From positions 1 to 14,799 of the forward strand of contig JAUIEH010000021.1 in the NCBI GenBank assembly GCA_030428405.1: a stretch of DNA of 14,799 bases. The letters are read 5' to 3'. This stretch comes from Alphaproteobacteria bacterium (GTDB lineage: Bacteria > Pseudomonadota > Alphaproteobacteria > Caulobacterales > Maricaulaceae). The translations under genes and the position numbers were made by a program. The notes below the pieces were generated by a model that had not been told where the DNA came from, searched no databases, and saw only the letters and a program-made list of their open reading frames with translations. Shown one piece after another: positions 7,995-13,622 of the stretch (positions are counted from its first letter, which is position 1; each line of letters starts with the position of its first letter).

Positions 7995-9929
7995 CTAGAA
8001 ACGTCCGCGCAGACCGAGCGTTACGGCCCTGCCCGGCGCAGCGAACGCCTCGGGACGTTCGTAGGTCTGGTCGAGCAAATTGTTCACGCTCGCGAACAAG
8101 GCGATCGCATCGCTCACGCCGTATTCGCCTGACACTGATACGACGTCATGACCGTCGATCACGCCGCCTGAGCCGAGGAAGAATCCGTCATCGTCATAAT
8201 TGACGTCGGTCCGCTCACCGACATGTGACCAGACGAAAGATGCGCGCAACCGCTCCGTGAACGCATAGCGCGCCGTGAGTGACGCCATATGCTCGGGCCG
8301 GCGCAGCAATTGGGCGCGCGTCGCAGCGTTTTGAGCGTCCGTGTAGGCATAGGCCAGACGAAGCTCGAAATGTTCGACGGGCTGAAGCTCGAGCCAAGCC
8401 TCCGCGCCGTCGATTTCTGCGCGCCCGATATTGATGTTCTGAAACGCGACGAAATCATACTCGATGAGGTCCTCGATATCGGTTTGATAATAGACCGCAC
8501 CGAAGCTCACGCCCTCAGCTTGGCCGAATGCCGACAGAGCTGTTCGGAAGCCGGCTTCCCAGCTTTCAGAGCTTTCCGCGCGCAGATCCGGATTGCCGAT
8601 ATTGAAAGCGCTGGTCTCAAACCGTTCGTTTAAGGATGGTGCTCGATATGCGGTTCCGTAGGACGCCGTGAGCTGGGTGGCGATCTCCGGAATGTCGAAC
8701 ACCGTCCCAAGGCTGTATGTCGTCTCTGCGTCAGCCGCTTCATAGTCGTCATGGCGAACCGAACCGCGCACGCATAGCCGGTCGCCAATTTGTGCGCCCG
8801 CGCCCAGATAGACGCCGAAGCGGTCTTCGTCTTCATCGACGGGTGACGCGAACGCTGTCGTGGTTTCGATCGCGTCGCGCTCATATTGCACGCCGAACGA
8901 AATCTCTGGCGCGCCAGCTGCGGACTGAGGTCGCCATGTGCTGAGCCAGTCTGCGAATGTGCGTTCGCCGTCATAGGCGTCCGTCATCGCGCCGGCGTCG
9001 ACATTTTCGCGCGTCGTAAGGATCTGACCAACGCGAAGCCGGCTCTCCAGCTCGCCCGCGGCATAAGCCAGACCCGCACGCCAGAGCGTCGTGTCATCCT
9101 GCACGGTTTCGACATCGGGATCGTCTCCCCGCTGAAAGCCGGATGGCCCGCCGGAGAACGTGTCATACTCATTTTCGGCATCACGGATCCGTAACAGCCC
9201 CTCAAGCGAGAACCCGCGGCCCAACGAAAGATCGCCGATTGCTGTGAGCGTAGAGATGCGCGCGCCATCCGGATCGCCCGTGCGCGTCGACATGCGTTCC
9301 GGCACGACGTCGAAACCATTCGTCTGGAAATGATCGAATGTGAGGCCGTAGCGCAATCGCTCGACCGAGCCCGTCGCGCCGGCGAGCGCCCTCACGGTTT
9401 CAAACGTGCCGTATGACGTCTCGAAATATGGCGAGAACGCATCTTCTCCGCCTATGCGCGGGATCACGTTGACGACGCCGCCAATCGCGTCTGAACCGTA
9501 TACGGCCGAAAGTGGACCGCGCACGATCTCCACGCGTTCGGCGTCTGCCAGCGTGTCCCGGCCGAAATCGAACCGACCGTTCGGCGCAGACGGATCATTG
9601 AGGCGCACGCCGTCGAACAGCGCCAAGGCGTGGCTCGAATTTGTTCCGCGGAAAAAGCCCGAGCTGACCGAACCCGCCGGCCCGCTCTGCTCAATATAGA
9701 CGCCGGTCGCGCGCGCCGCGGCGTCGGCGAGCGTCTGGATGTTGTCGAGCTCTATCTCGGCGCGGGTGAGCACATCGACCCGCACCGGCAGCGCCTCTGC
9801 AGGCGTAAGCGTTCTTGTCGCGGTGACCACCATGAGTTCGCGCGACTGCGCCTCAGCGCCGTCGGGGAAAGCCGCCGCCGCCATTGTCGCTGCGGCCGAC
9901 GCCGCAGCACTTAGTAGACGAATAAACAT
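7995..9929 (-). CDS. btuB: BtuB, TonB-dependent vitamin B12 receptor
   Basis: A 644-residue outer-membrane receptor for cobalamin. A signal peptide (about 1-28, ending AEAQ) precedes the TonB box region LMVVTATR (32-39). The plug contains FFRGTNSSHALALFDGVRLN, closely matching the BtuB signature RGTNxSHVLVLIDGVRLN, then VEIVRGPLSAVYGSDAIGG; the barrel ends in LRGRF with a terminal Phe. Imported B12 would pass to a periplasmic binding protein and BtuCD, none of which are in the window. I start at 9929: AAGG lies about 9 bases upstream and the signal peptide begins at once, whereas the longer frame to 10088 adds an Arg-rich tail lying in the riboswitch leader. The gene is controlled by the cobalamin riboswitch upstream, which independently supports the call. 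Confidence 0.95.
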   Translation of the reverse strand: MFIRLLSAAASAAATMAAAAFPDGAEAQSRELMVVTATRTLTPAEALPVRVDVLTRAEIELDNIQTLADAAARATGVYIEQSGPAGSVSSGFFRGTNSSHALALFDGVRLNDPSAPNGRFDFGRDTLADAERVEIVRGPLSAVYGSDAIGGVVNVIPRIGGEDAFSPYFETSYGTFETVRALAGATGSVERLRYGLTFDHFQTNGFDVVPERMSTRTGDPDGARISTLTAIGDLSLGRGFSLEGLLRIRDAENEYDTFSGGPSGFQRGDDPDVETVQDDTTLWRAGLAYAAGELESRLRVGQILTTRENVDAGAMTDAYDGERTFADWLSTWRPQSAAGAPEISFGVQYERDAIETTTAFASPVDEDEDRFGVYLGAGAQIGDRLCVRGSVRHDDYEAADAETTYSLGTVFDIPEIATQLTASYGTAYRAPSLNERFETSAFNIGNPDLRAESSESWEAGFRTALSAFGQAEGVSFGAVYYQTDIEDLIEYDFVAFQNINIGRAEIDGAEAWLELQPVEHFELRLAYAYTDAQNAATRAQLLRRPEHMASLTARYAFTERLRASFVWSHVGERTDVNYDDDGFFLGSGGVIDGHDVVSVSGEYGVSDAIALFASVNNLLDQTYERPEAFAAPGRAVTLGLRGRF

Positions 9930-9946
9930 GTTAAATGCCTTGCGCT

Positions 9947-9979
9947 CGCGCGGGAGCCAGGGGCGATCAAGCCCGCGCG
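9947..9979 (-). promoter_or_regulatory. Leader hairpin between the B12 riboswitch and the btuB start (possible expression platform)
   Basis: CGCGCGGG at 9947-9954 pairs perfectly with CCCGCGCG at 9972-9979 (8 bp, 17-base loop), ending about 17 bases before the btuB ATG and just upstream of the AAGG ribosome binding site. GCGCGC-rich segments further upstream in the leader could pair with the same arm, giving a possible switch. No U tract follows, which argues for control of translation rather than termination. The switching itself is inference. Confidence 0.4.
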
Positions 9980-10094
9980 CTTCGACGACCCGTCGCGCGC
10001 GCAAGCGCTCGATCCCCCGGGGCGCACCAAGCGTCGCGACCGCGGAAGACATCCGCAGGCCCCGCAGGCTGATCCCGGCCCCGGGCATGCGACA

Positions 10095-10290
10095 TGGCGG
10101 CAGGTCTCCTGGCTCGCGGGTCCTCGACGGGCGTCCGGCCTTCCCAAAGCGTTTGCTTCAGTGGCGCTAATGGACGCGCATCTCTCCGCTCACAGTTGCG
10201 GGCACAGCCGCAGACTCAGGTCGTCGACCCTCACTGCGTTCCCTCTCAGCCTCCGGCGCAAACCGGAGGAACCACCGAGGCGGAAACTGA
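10095..10290 (-). promoter_or_regulatory. Cobalamin (AdoCbl/B12) riboswitch
   Basis: Read on the minus strand, the conserved blocks appear in order: GGTTCCTCCGG (10263-10273), GAGGCTGAGAGGGAA (just after it), GCCCGCAACTGT (10192-10203), GCCACTG (10159-10165), GGGAAGGC (10138-10145) and the B12 box GCCAGGAGACCTGCC (10099-10113). This is the standard cobalamin riboswitch core. It precedes btuB with about 165 bases of leader between aptamer and ATG. Binding of adenosylcobalamin normally turns such genes off. Outer boundaries are approximate. Confidence 0.96.
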
Positions 10291-10330
10291 CGCATTGCGA
10301 TTGAGCGAGCAAGAAAATTGGCGGCGGGCG

Positions 10331-10367
10331 AAAATAGAAGCGCCCGGCGGTTGGGGCCGGGCGCTTC
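10331..10367 (-). terminator. Intrinsic terminator of the C-rich-loop RNA
   Basis: GAAGCGCCCGG (10337-10347) pairs perfectly with CCGGGCGCTTC (10357-10367), an 11-bp stem with a 9-base loop. On the minus strand it is followed by TATTTTCG, a short U run. It ends transcripts from the 32-aa ORF and the RNA gene before the btuB leader. On the plus strand no U tract follows. Confidence 0.85.
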
Positions 10368-10529
10368 AGCATTCACCGAAAACCTCAGGGGGGACAGGTC
10401 CTCGGCTCTGCATCGCGACGCATTAGCGGGGGGACGAGCAGCGCCGCGAGTCCTATTTGTACCGTTCGGCCACTTCATAGATCGCGGGAATGCGGCTCGA
10501 ACGTTCAGACGTCTCCTTGCGAAACCGTC
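10331..10529 (-). ncRNA. Candidate stress-induced small RNA with C-rich loops (about 200 nt)
   Basis: No convincing ORF fills this stretch. From a predicted 5' end near 10529 the minus-strand RNA can fold into five successive stem-loops: 10507-10530 (5 bp), 10463-10503 (9 bp with one bulged A), 10413-10449 (9 bp, 19-base loop), 10376-10405 (10 bp, 10-base loop) and the terminator 10337-10367. The third and fourth loops both expose GUCCCCCC; the terminator loop has CCCC. The third and fourth stems contain G-U pairs that would become A-C mismatches on the opposite strand, so the fold favours minus-strand RNA. Unpaired C runs that bind G-rich ribosome binding sites are known in alphaproteobacterial small RNAs such as Caulobacter GsrN, also a general stress regulon member. 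Likeness to GsrN is by design, not shown homology. The 5' end assumes the promoter at 10535-10560. Confidence 0.6.
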
Positions 10530-10534
10530 TCTCT

Positions 10535-10560
10535 AACGAACGGTCGCAGGCGCGGGTTCC
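10535..10560 (-). promoter_or_regulatory. Candidate sigma-EcfG (general stress response) promoter
   Basis: On the minus strand GGAAC (10556-10560) and CGTT (10535-10538) are exactly 17 bases apart, an exact match to the alphaproteobacterial EcfG/SigT consensus GGAAC-N16/17-CGTT. It lies just after the stop of the 32-aa ORF and ahead of the structured RNA. I noticed no other exact match in the intergenic regions examined. A second CGTT at 10539-10542 gives a 13-base spacing, too short. Confidence 0.6.
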
Positions 10561-10578
10561 GTCGCCGCTTTGCGCATT

Positions 10579-10677
10579 TCACTGGGTCAACAACATGTGA
10601 TGACCCGCGCTCAGACAGAGCGACGCCACCGCCGCAAAAATCAGGGCGGCGAGCGCCATCGAAAACACGCGTTGCAT
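10579..10677 (-). CDS. Very small single-helix membrane protein (32 aa), unknown
   Basis: I do not recognise it. The ORF encodes 32 residues: Met-Gln-Arg, a hydrophobic helix (about 4-24, rich in Ala and Leu) and a short polar end with His-His (26-27). The ATG at 10677 has an excellent ribosome binding site, GGAGGGG with 3 bases between it and the ATG, which is the main reason to believe in it; the longer frame to 10788 adds an Arg-rich, unlikely N-terminus. It lies 132 bases after the DoxX-like gene on the same strand and is followed at once by the EcfG-like promoter and RNA gene. It could also be the signal peptide-like start of a degenerate gene. Confidence 0.5.
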   Translation of the reverse strand: MQRVFSMALAALIFAAVASLCLSAGHHMLLTQ

Positions 10678-10809
10678 AAACCCCTCCGGCCTTTCACGCG
10701 CTGGCCGCGTCTCAAGCGCCGCCCTACGCGTTTGCGTCGGCTGATAATTGGGATTGGTCCTGCTCTCGCGCCACTCAAGCTCGATCACAAACGCGGCGCC
10801 GCCACCGGC

Positions 10810-11262
10810 CTACTCGTTGCGCGACAAGGTCAGATTGACCAGCGCGAGCGCCGCCATGACGAGAGCGATGTAGAACAGGAACGGCGAATATTCGTCCGGA
10901 TCGGACGGCGTGAAGTCCGAGAGCTCCCACGGCGCAACCGCGCCTTCAGCGAAGCCTGTCGGCGTGTCGACGCCAAGATAGGGGCTCAAGTGAAAGACTA
11001 TGGCCCCGCAAATGACCGCAAGACCGAGCAAGCCGGCCCAAAACCGGGTCGTCGGCAGAATGATCAAAACGCCGGCGAGAATTTCCGCAACGCCGACCGC
11101 ATCGTTCACATAGGGGTGGAAATGCGCAGCGAAGGGGAGATTTTCCGCCATGGCGCGCGCTTCGATATACGCAAACACGTGCGCGCCCGTGAACTTCATC
11201 ACGCCCATCGCGATCAGGAATACGCCAAGAACGCTTGCTACGATCCATCCAAGGATTTTCAT
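10810..11262 (-). CDS. DoxX-like four-helix membrane protein
   Basis: A 150-residue inner-membrane protein with four hydrophobic segments (roughly 4-22, 50-72, 76-96 and 127-145). The second and third carry the DoxX/DoxD-like pattern GVAEILAGVLIILP followed by WAGLLGLAVICGAIVFHLSPY. Members of the DoxX family are small quinone- or redox-linked membrane proteins, most without a known function. I start at 11262 (MKILGW), with GGAG 7 bases upstream, rather than the longer frame to 11298. The upstream hairpin at 11376-11411 separates it from the 38-aa ORF. No partner gene suggests a specific role. Confidence 0.8.
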   Translation of the reverse strand: MKILGWIVASVLGVFLIAMGVMKFTGAHVFAYIEARAMAENLPFAAHFHPYVNDAVGVAEILAGVLIILPTTRFWAGLLGLAVICGAIVFHLSPYLGVDTPTGFAEGAVAPWELSDFTPSDPDEYSPFLFYIALVMAALALVNLTLSRNE

Positions 11263-11371
11263 GCGTCCGCTCCAAATCAACTGGGCTGCGAACGCCACAA
11301 CGGCGCACGCAGGCCGTGAGTGATTGGGCGCATTGAGCTTTGCGAGCGGCGAGTTTGCAAGCCTGGAGCAA

Positions 11372-11411
11372 ATGAGAAGCCCCCGGGCGTGAGGGAGGCG
11401 CCGGGGGCTTC
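11372..11411 (-). terminator. Strong hairpin, probable terminator after the 38-aa ORF
   Basis: GAAGCCCCCGG (11376-11386) pairs perfectly with CCGGGGGCTTC (11401-11411): 11 bp with a 14-base loop. On the minus strand only UCAUUUG follows, a weak U tail, so ending may be partial or the hairpin may instead protect the 3' end. Its arms closely resemble those of the terminator at 10337-10367 (both start GAAGC and end CCCGG). Confidence 0.6.
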
Positions 11412-11461
11412 GGTCGCATCGAAAGCGCGGGCGGGGGGATGGGGGGAGTTCGGCGCTTTCG
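11372..11461 (-). ncRNA. Tandem C-rich-loop stem-loops after the 38-aa ORF (candidate small RNA or 3' UTR element)
   Basis: On the minus strand two perfect stems follow the 38-aa ORF: 11420-11428 with 11453-11461 (9 bp, loop with two C6 runs, including CUCCCCCC) and 11376-11386 with 11401-11411 (11 bp, loop CGCCUCCCUCACGC). The second loop contains CCUCC, the anti-Shine-Dalgarno core. The stems are 8 bases apart, like those at 10331-10449. This resembles the CUCCUCCC-loop 'cuckoo' RNAs of Rhodobacter, which follow a small-protein gene and are processed from its transcript. No promoter was found directly in front, so release by processing from the small-ORF transcript is more likely. Could also be a simple double terminator. 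Confidence 0.4.
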
Positions 11462-11483
11462 GCGAGTTATGTCGGGGTCGCGC

Positions 11484-11600
11484 TTAGGCGAACAGCGGAC
11501 CCAATGATTCTGCGAAGGAGACGATCACGGCGCCGCCTGCGATGGCGTACAAGCCGAAACTCATCAACGCATTGAAAGGATTATAAGGTCCGCGTTTCAT
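11484..11600 (-). CDS. Very small membrane protein (38 aa), unknown
   Basis: I do not recognise it. The 38-residue product starts MKRGPYNPFNALMSFGLYAI, then AGGAVIVSFAESLGPLFA: a short basic, Pro/Asn-containing N-terminus and a single hydrophobic helix (about 11-29). A GGGGA sits 5 bases before the ATG at 11600. It is preceded by an AT-rich promoter-like stretch and followed by two strong hairpins, so it looks like an independent short transcription unit. The organised surroundings support a real gene; the function is open. It could also serve mainly as the leader of the RNA element downstream. Confidence 0.6.
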   Translation of the reverse strand: MKRGPYNPFNALMSFGLYAIAGGAVIVSFAESLGPLFA

Positions 11601-11686
11601 TTCAGTCCCCGGTTCTCAATTCGGCTGCTGACTGAGCCTGTTTCTGTGCCAAAGAGAAGCTCTCTCGCCTCTCGTTGTTAATCAGT

Positions 11687-11716
11687 AATAGATTATCGTA
11701 AAACAATAAAGTGCAA
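11687..11716 (-). promoter_or_regulatory. AT-rich promoter-like segment for the 38-aa ORF
   Basis: On the minus strand TTGCAC (11711-11716) is followed by TCTATT (11687-11692) at 18 bases or TAATCT (11690-11695) at 15 bases. The 11676-11716 stretch is strikingly AT-rich against its GC-rich surroundings. Start would fall about 80 bases before the ATG. Confidence 0.4.
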
Positions 11717-11720
11717 ACGA

Positions 11721-11741
11721 CTCGCAAAGCGAGGGTCTTTT
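11721..11741. terminator. Small hairpin between response regulator and 38-aa ORF unit
   Basis: CTCGC (11721-11725) pairs with GCGAG (11729-11733) around AAA. TTTT follows at 11738-11741 on the plus strand; on the minus strand TCGTTTG follows. It lies after the response-regulator gene on the minus strand and directly before the next promoter, where a terminator is expected, but the stem is short. Confidence 0.3.
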
Positions 11742-11806
11742 CGCGTCCCAATCGAGGCGCGAATGCGGCGACTAGCTTGAGCTAAAACGTGTGCTCGAGG
11801 GTCCGC

Positions 11807-12256
11807 CTAATCGGCGAAGTCGTAGACGTGAACCTTGCCGAGTTCGTCGCTGCTGATGAAGCGCTCCACGCCCTCCATCGCCGCCTCGACGCCTGCAATC
11901 AGCTGCGCACCGGAGTTCGGCTTGGACATGAAAGCCACGCGCTCATCGGCGGAGGGAAAGACTTCCTCGCGCGTATAGCCGCTCATCGCGACAACGGCGA
12001 GCTTTCGACGACGCTTCTGGGCTTCCTGCGCGAGATCAAGGCCGAGCCGGTCACCGTCGACGAAGACGTCCACTACAAACACGTCAATGTCCTTGCGCGC
12101 CTTCAAAGTCGCCTGCGCATCTTCGATCGTGTCGACCGCTATCGCCTCGTAGCCTGCGCGGCGCAGCACAATGGCGAAGATCCGCGCCACTTCGCCGACA
12201 TCGTCGAACACCAAGACCACGCCTTTCGGCTTTTTCGCCGCCGATTTTCCAAACAT
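11807..12256 (-). CDS. Stand-alone receiver-domain response regulator (CheY-like)
   Basis: A 149-residue protein made of one receiver domain with no output domain. The acidic pocket is Asp18-Asp19 in VLVFDD, the phospho-acceptor is Asp63 in VFVVD, the switch Ser92 is in AMSGY, and Lys112 is in MSKP, so all key residues are present and it should be phosphorylated by a histidine kinase. It would act by protein contact, as in phosphorelays or chemotaxis-like control; no kinase is in the window. The start at 12256 has an AGGAGAGGG ribosome binding site 8 bases upstream and gives a normal receiver N-terminus; the longer frame to 12358 adds an unlikely leader. It diverges from the HMG-CoA reductase operon across an 85-base gap, but nothing shows that it regulates it. 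Confidence 0.9.
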   Translation of the reverse strand: MFGKSAAKKPKGVVLVFDDVGEVARIFAIVLRRAGYEAIAVDTIEDAQATLKARKDIDVFVVDVFVDGDRLGLDLAQEAQKRRRKLAVVAMSGYTREEVFPSADERVAFMSKPNSGAQLIAGVEAAMEGVERFISSDELGKVHVYDFAD

Positions 12257-12341
12257 TGACCGAACCCTCTCCTGACGCGTGCAGACCGAGCTTTGTCGTC
12301 GCCACTTTACGTTCGCATCGGCGCGCGCCATCACACAAGCC

Positions 12342-13622
12342 ATGACCGTAAGTCTCAAAACTGCGGCGCGCGCCCTATCCGCACTTTTGTCGCAGGGGCG
12401 GCCGGACGAACTCGCTGAGCGGTTGAGCCCGGCCGATGCGCCGCCGCCGCCGCGCGTGCGTCATCACCCCGAATTGAGCGAGGAGCGCGTCGCGGCCCGC
12501 TGGGCGCGGCTCGATGCGCCCGAAGGCGTCGAGCCGGCGCTCAAGACCGCAGCGACGCAAGCCGACATGGCGGCTTATGCGCGCAATATCGAAAACTTCA
12601 TCGGCGAGGCGCGCCTGCCCATCGGGCTCGCCGGACCGTTGCGCGTCAACGGCGTTGCAAAGCGCGCCGACTACTACGCCCCGCTCGCCACCACCGAAGC
12701 GGCGCTGGTGGCGTCCTATGCGCGCGGCGCCGAGCTGATCACCGCGTCAGGCGGCTGCGCTGCGGTCGTCTTGTCCAAAGGGGTCGCCCGCGCCCCAGGC
12801 TTTCGCTTCCGCACGGTCGGCGAGGCCGGTCTGTTCGCACATTGGGTCGCTGAACATCTCGAGGACATCACGCAAGCCGCCGAGGCGACGACGCGTCATG
12901 GCGAAGTCGCTGATGTCGGCGTCAATATCGAAGGCAATCACGTCTATCTCGTGTTCACCTTCGAGACCGGCGACGCGTCCGGTCAGAATATGGTGACGAT
13001 CGCAACCGATGCGGCGTGCAAGCACATCATAGACGCCTGCCCGATCGCGCCCGTTCGATGGTTCGTCGAAGCCAATCTCTCCGGCGACAAGAAAGCGACG
13101 ACGCAGTCCTTTCAAAGCGTGCGCGGACGCAAGGCGGTCGCTGAAATCCGAATACCGCGCGAGCTCGTGGCCAAACGCCTGCACACCACGCCAGAAGCGA
13201 TGCTGGACTATTGGCGCATGTCCGCGCTCGGCGGCGTGATGTCGGGCCAGATCGGCGTGCAGGGCCATGTCGCCAACGGCCTCGCCGCGCTCTACATCGC
13301 CACGGGTCAGGACGTCGCCACCGTTGCGGAGGGCGCCGTCGGGGTCACGCGGCTGGAAGTCGACGCCGAGGCTGACGCGCTCTACGCCAGCGTCACCATG
13401 CCAAACCTCATCGTCGGCACAGTCGGCGGCGGCACGAACCTGCCGACCCAGGCGGCCTGCCTCGAACTCCTTGGCCTTAAAGGCGAAGGCTGTTCTGATG
13501 CGTTTGCGGAGCTTTGCGCCGCCCTCTCGCTCGCGGGCGAGCTGTCGATCATCGGCGCCCTTTCGGCCGGTCATTTTGCGCGCGCCCACGCCTCGCTTGC
13601 GCGCGGGTCAAAAGCCACATGA
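12342..13622 (+). CDS. Hydroxymethylglutaryl-CoA reductase, class I
   Basis: A 426-residue soluble enzyme that reduces HMG-CoA to mevalonate with two NADPH, the committed step of the mevalonate pathway. Class I landmarks: ENFIG (84-88), LPIGLAGPL (92-100), LATTEAALVAS (115-125) with catalytic Glu119, GDASGQNM (210-217, cofactor loop; DAMGMNM in many class I enzymes), SGDKK (247-251) with Lys250, TGQD (321-324) with Asp324, VGTVGGGTNLPTQ (358-370) and AGHFARAH (409-416) with catalytic His416. All four catalytic residues are present and there are no membrane helices, unlike the eukaryotic enzyme. The start at 12342 lacks a clear ribosome binding site; an in-frame GTG at 12279 would lengthen it into the divergent promoter region. 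Its stop overlaps the start of the prenyltransferase gene (ATGA). Alphaproteobacteria usually use the MEP pathway, so gain by transfer is plausible but not shown. Confidence 0.95.
   Translation: MTVSLKTAARALSALLSQGRPDELAERLSPADAPPPPRVRHHPELSEERVAARWARLDAPEGVEPALKTAATQADMAAYARNIENFIGEARLPIGLAGPLRVNGVAKRADYYAPLATTEAALVASYARGAELITASGGCAAVVLSKGVARAPGFRFRTVGEAGLFAHWVAEHLEDITQAAEATTRHGEVADVGVNIEGNHVYLVFTFETGDASGQNMVTIATDAACKHIIDACPIAPVRWFVEANLSGDKKATTQSFQSVRGRKAVAEIRIPRELVAKRLHTTPEAMLDYWRMSALGGVMSGQIGVQGHVANGLAALYIATGQDVATVAEGAVGVTRLEVDAEADALYASVTMPNLIVGTVGGGTNLPTQAACLELLGLKGEGCSDAFAELCAALSLAGELSIIGALSAGHFARAHASLARGSKAT

Noticed and set aside
9930..10088. N-terminal extension of btuB to 10088
   Set aside because: It would place an Arg-rich tail before a good signal peptide and lies in the riboswitch leader.
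10167..10478. Minus-strand ORF of 103 residues
   Set aside because: It runs through the terminator and into the cobalamin riboswitch, has no ribosome binding site and no protein-like pattern.
11429..11446. Possible G-quadruplex on the plus strand (GGGC, then two G6 runs)
   Set aside because: Only three G runs are long enough, so a four-run three-tetrad quadruplex does not form simply; the C-rich loop reading of the other strand explains it better.
12245..12272. LexA-like GTTC-N7-GTTT near the response-regulator start
   Set aside because: The second half-site does not match GTTC and it overlaps the start codon; the similarity is weak.
12257..12358. Longer start for the response regulator
   Set aside because: The start at 12256 has a strong ribosome binding site and a normal receiver N-terminus; the extension overlaps the HMG-CoA reductase start.
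12747..13589. Minus-strand ORF of 280 residues
   Set aside because: Antisense shadow of the HMG-CoA reductase, whose motifs are beyond doubt.
13514..13618. Longer start for the UbiA-family protein
   Set aside because: It lies inside the HMG-CoA reductase gene in another frame and is Arg-rich; the ATGA overlap at 13619 is the natural start.
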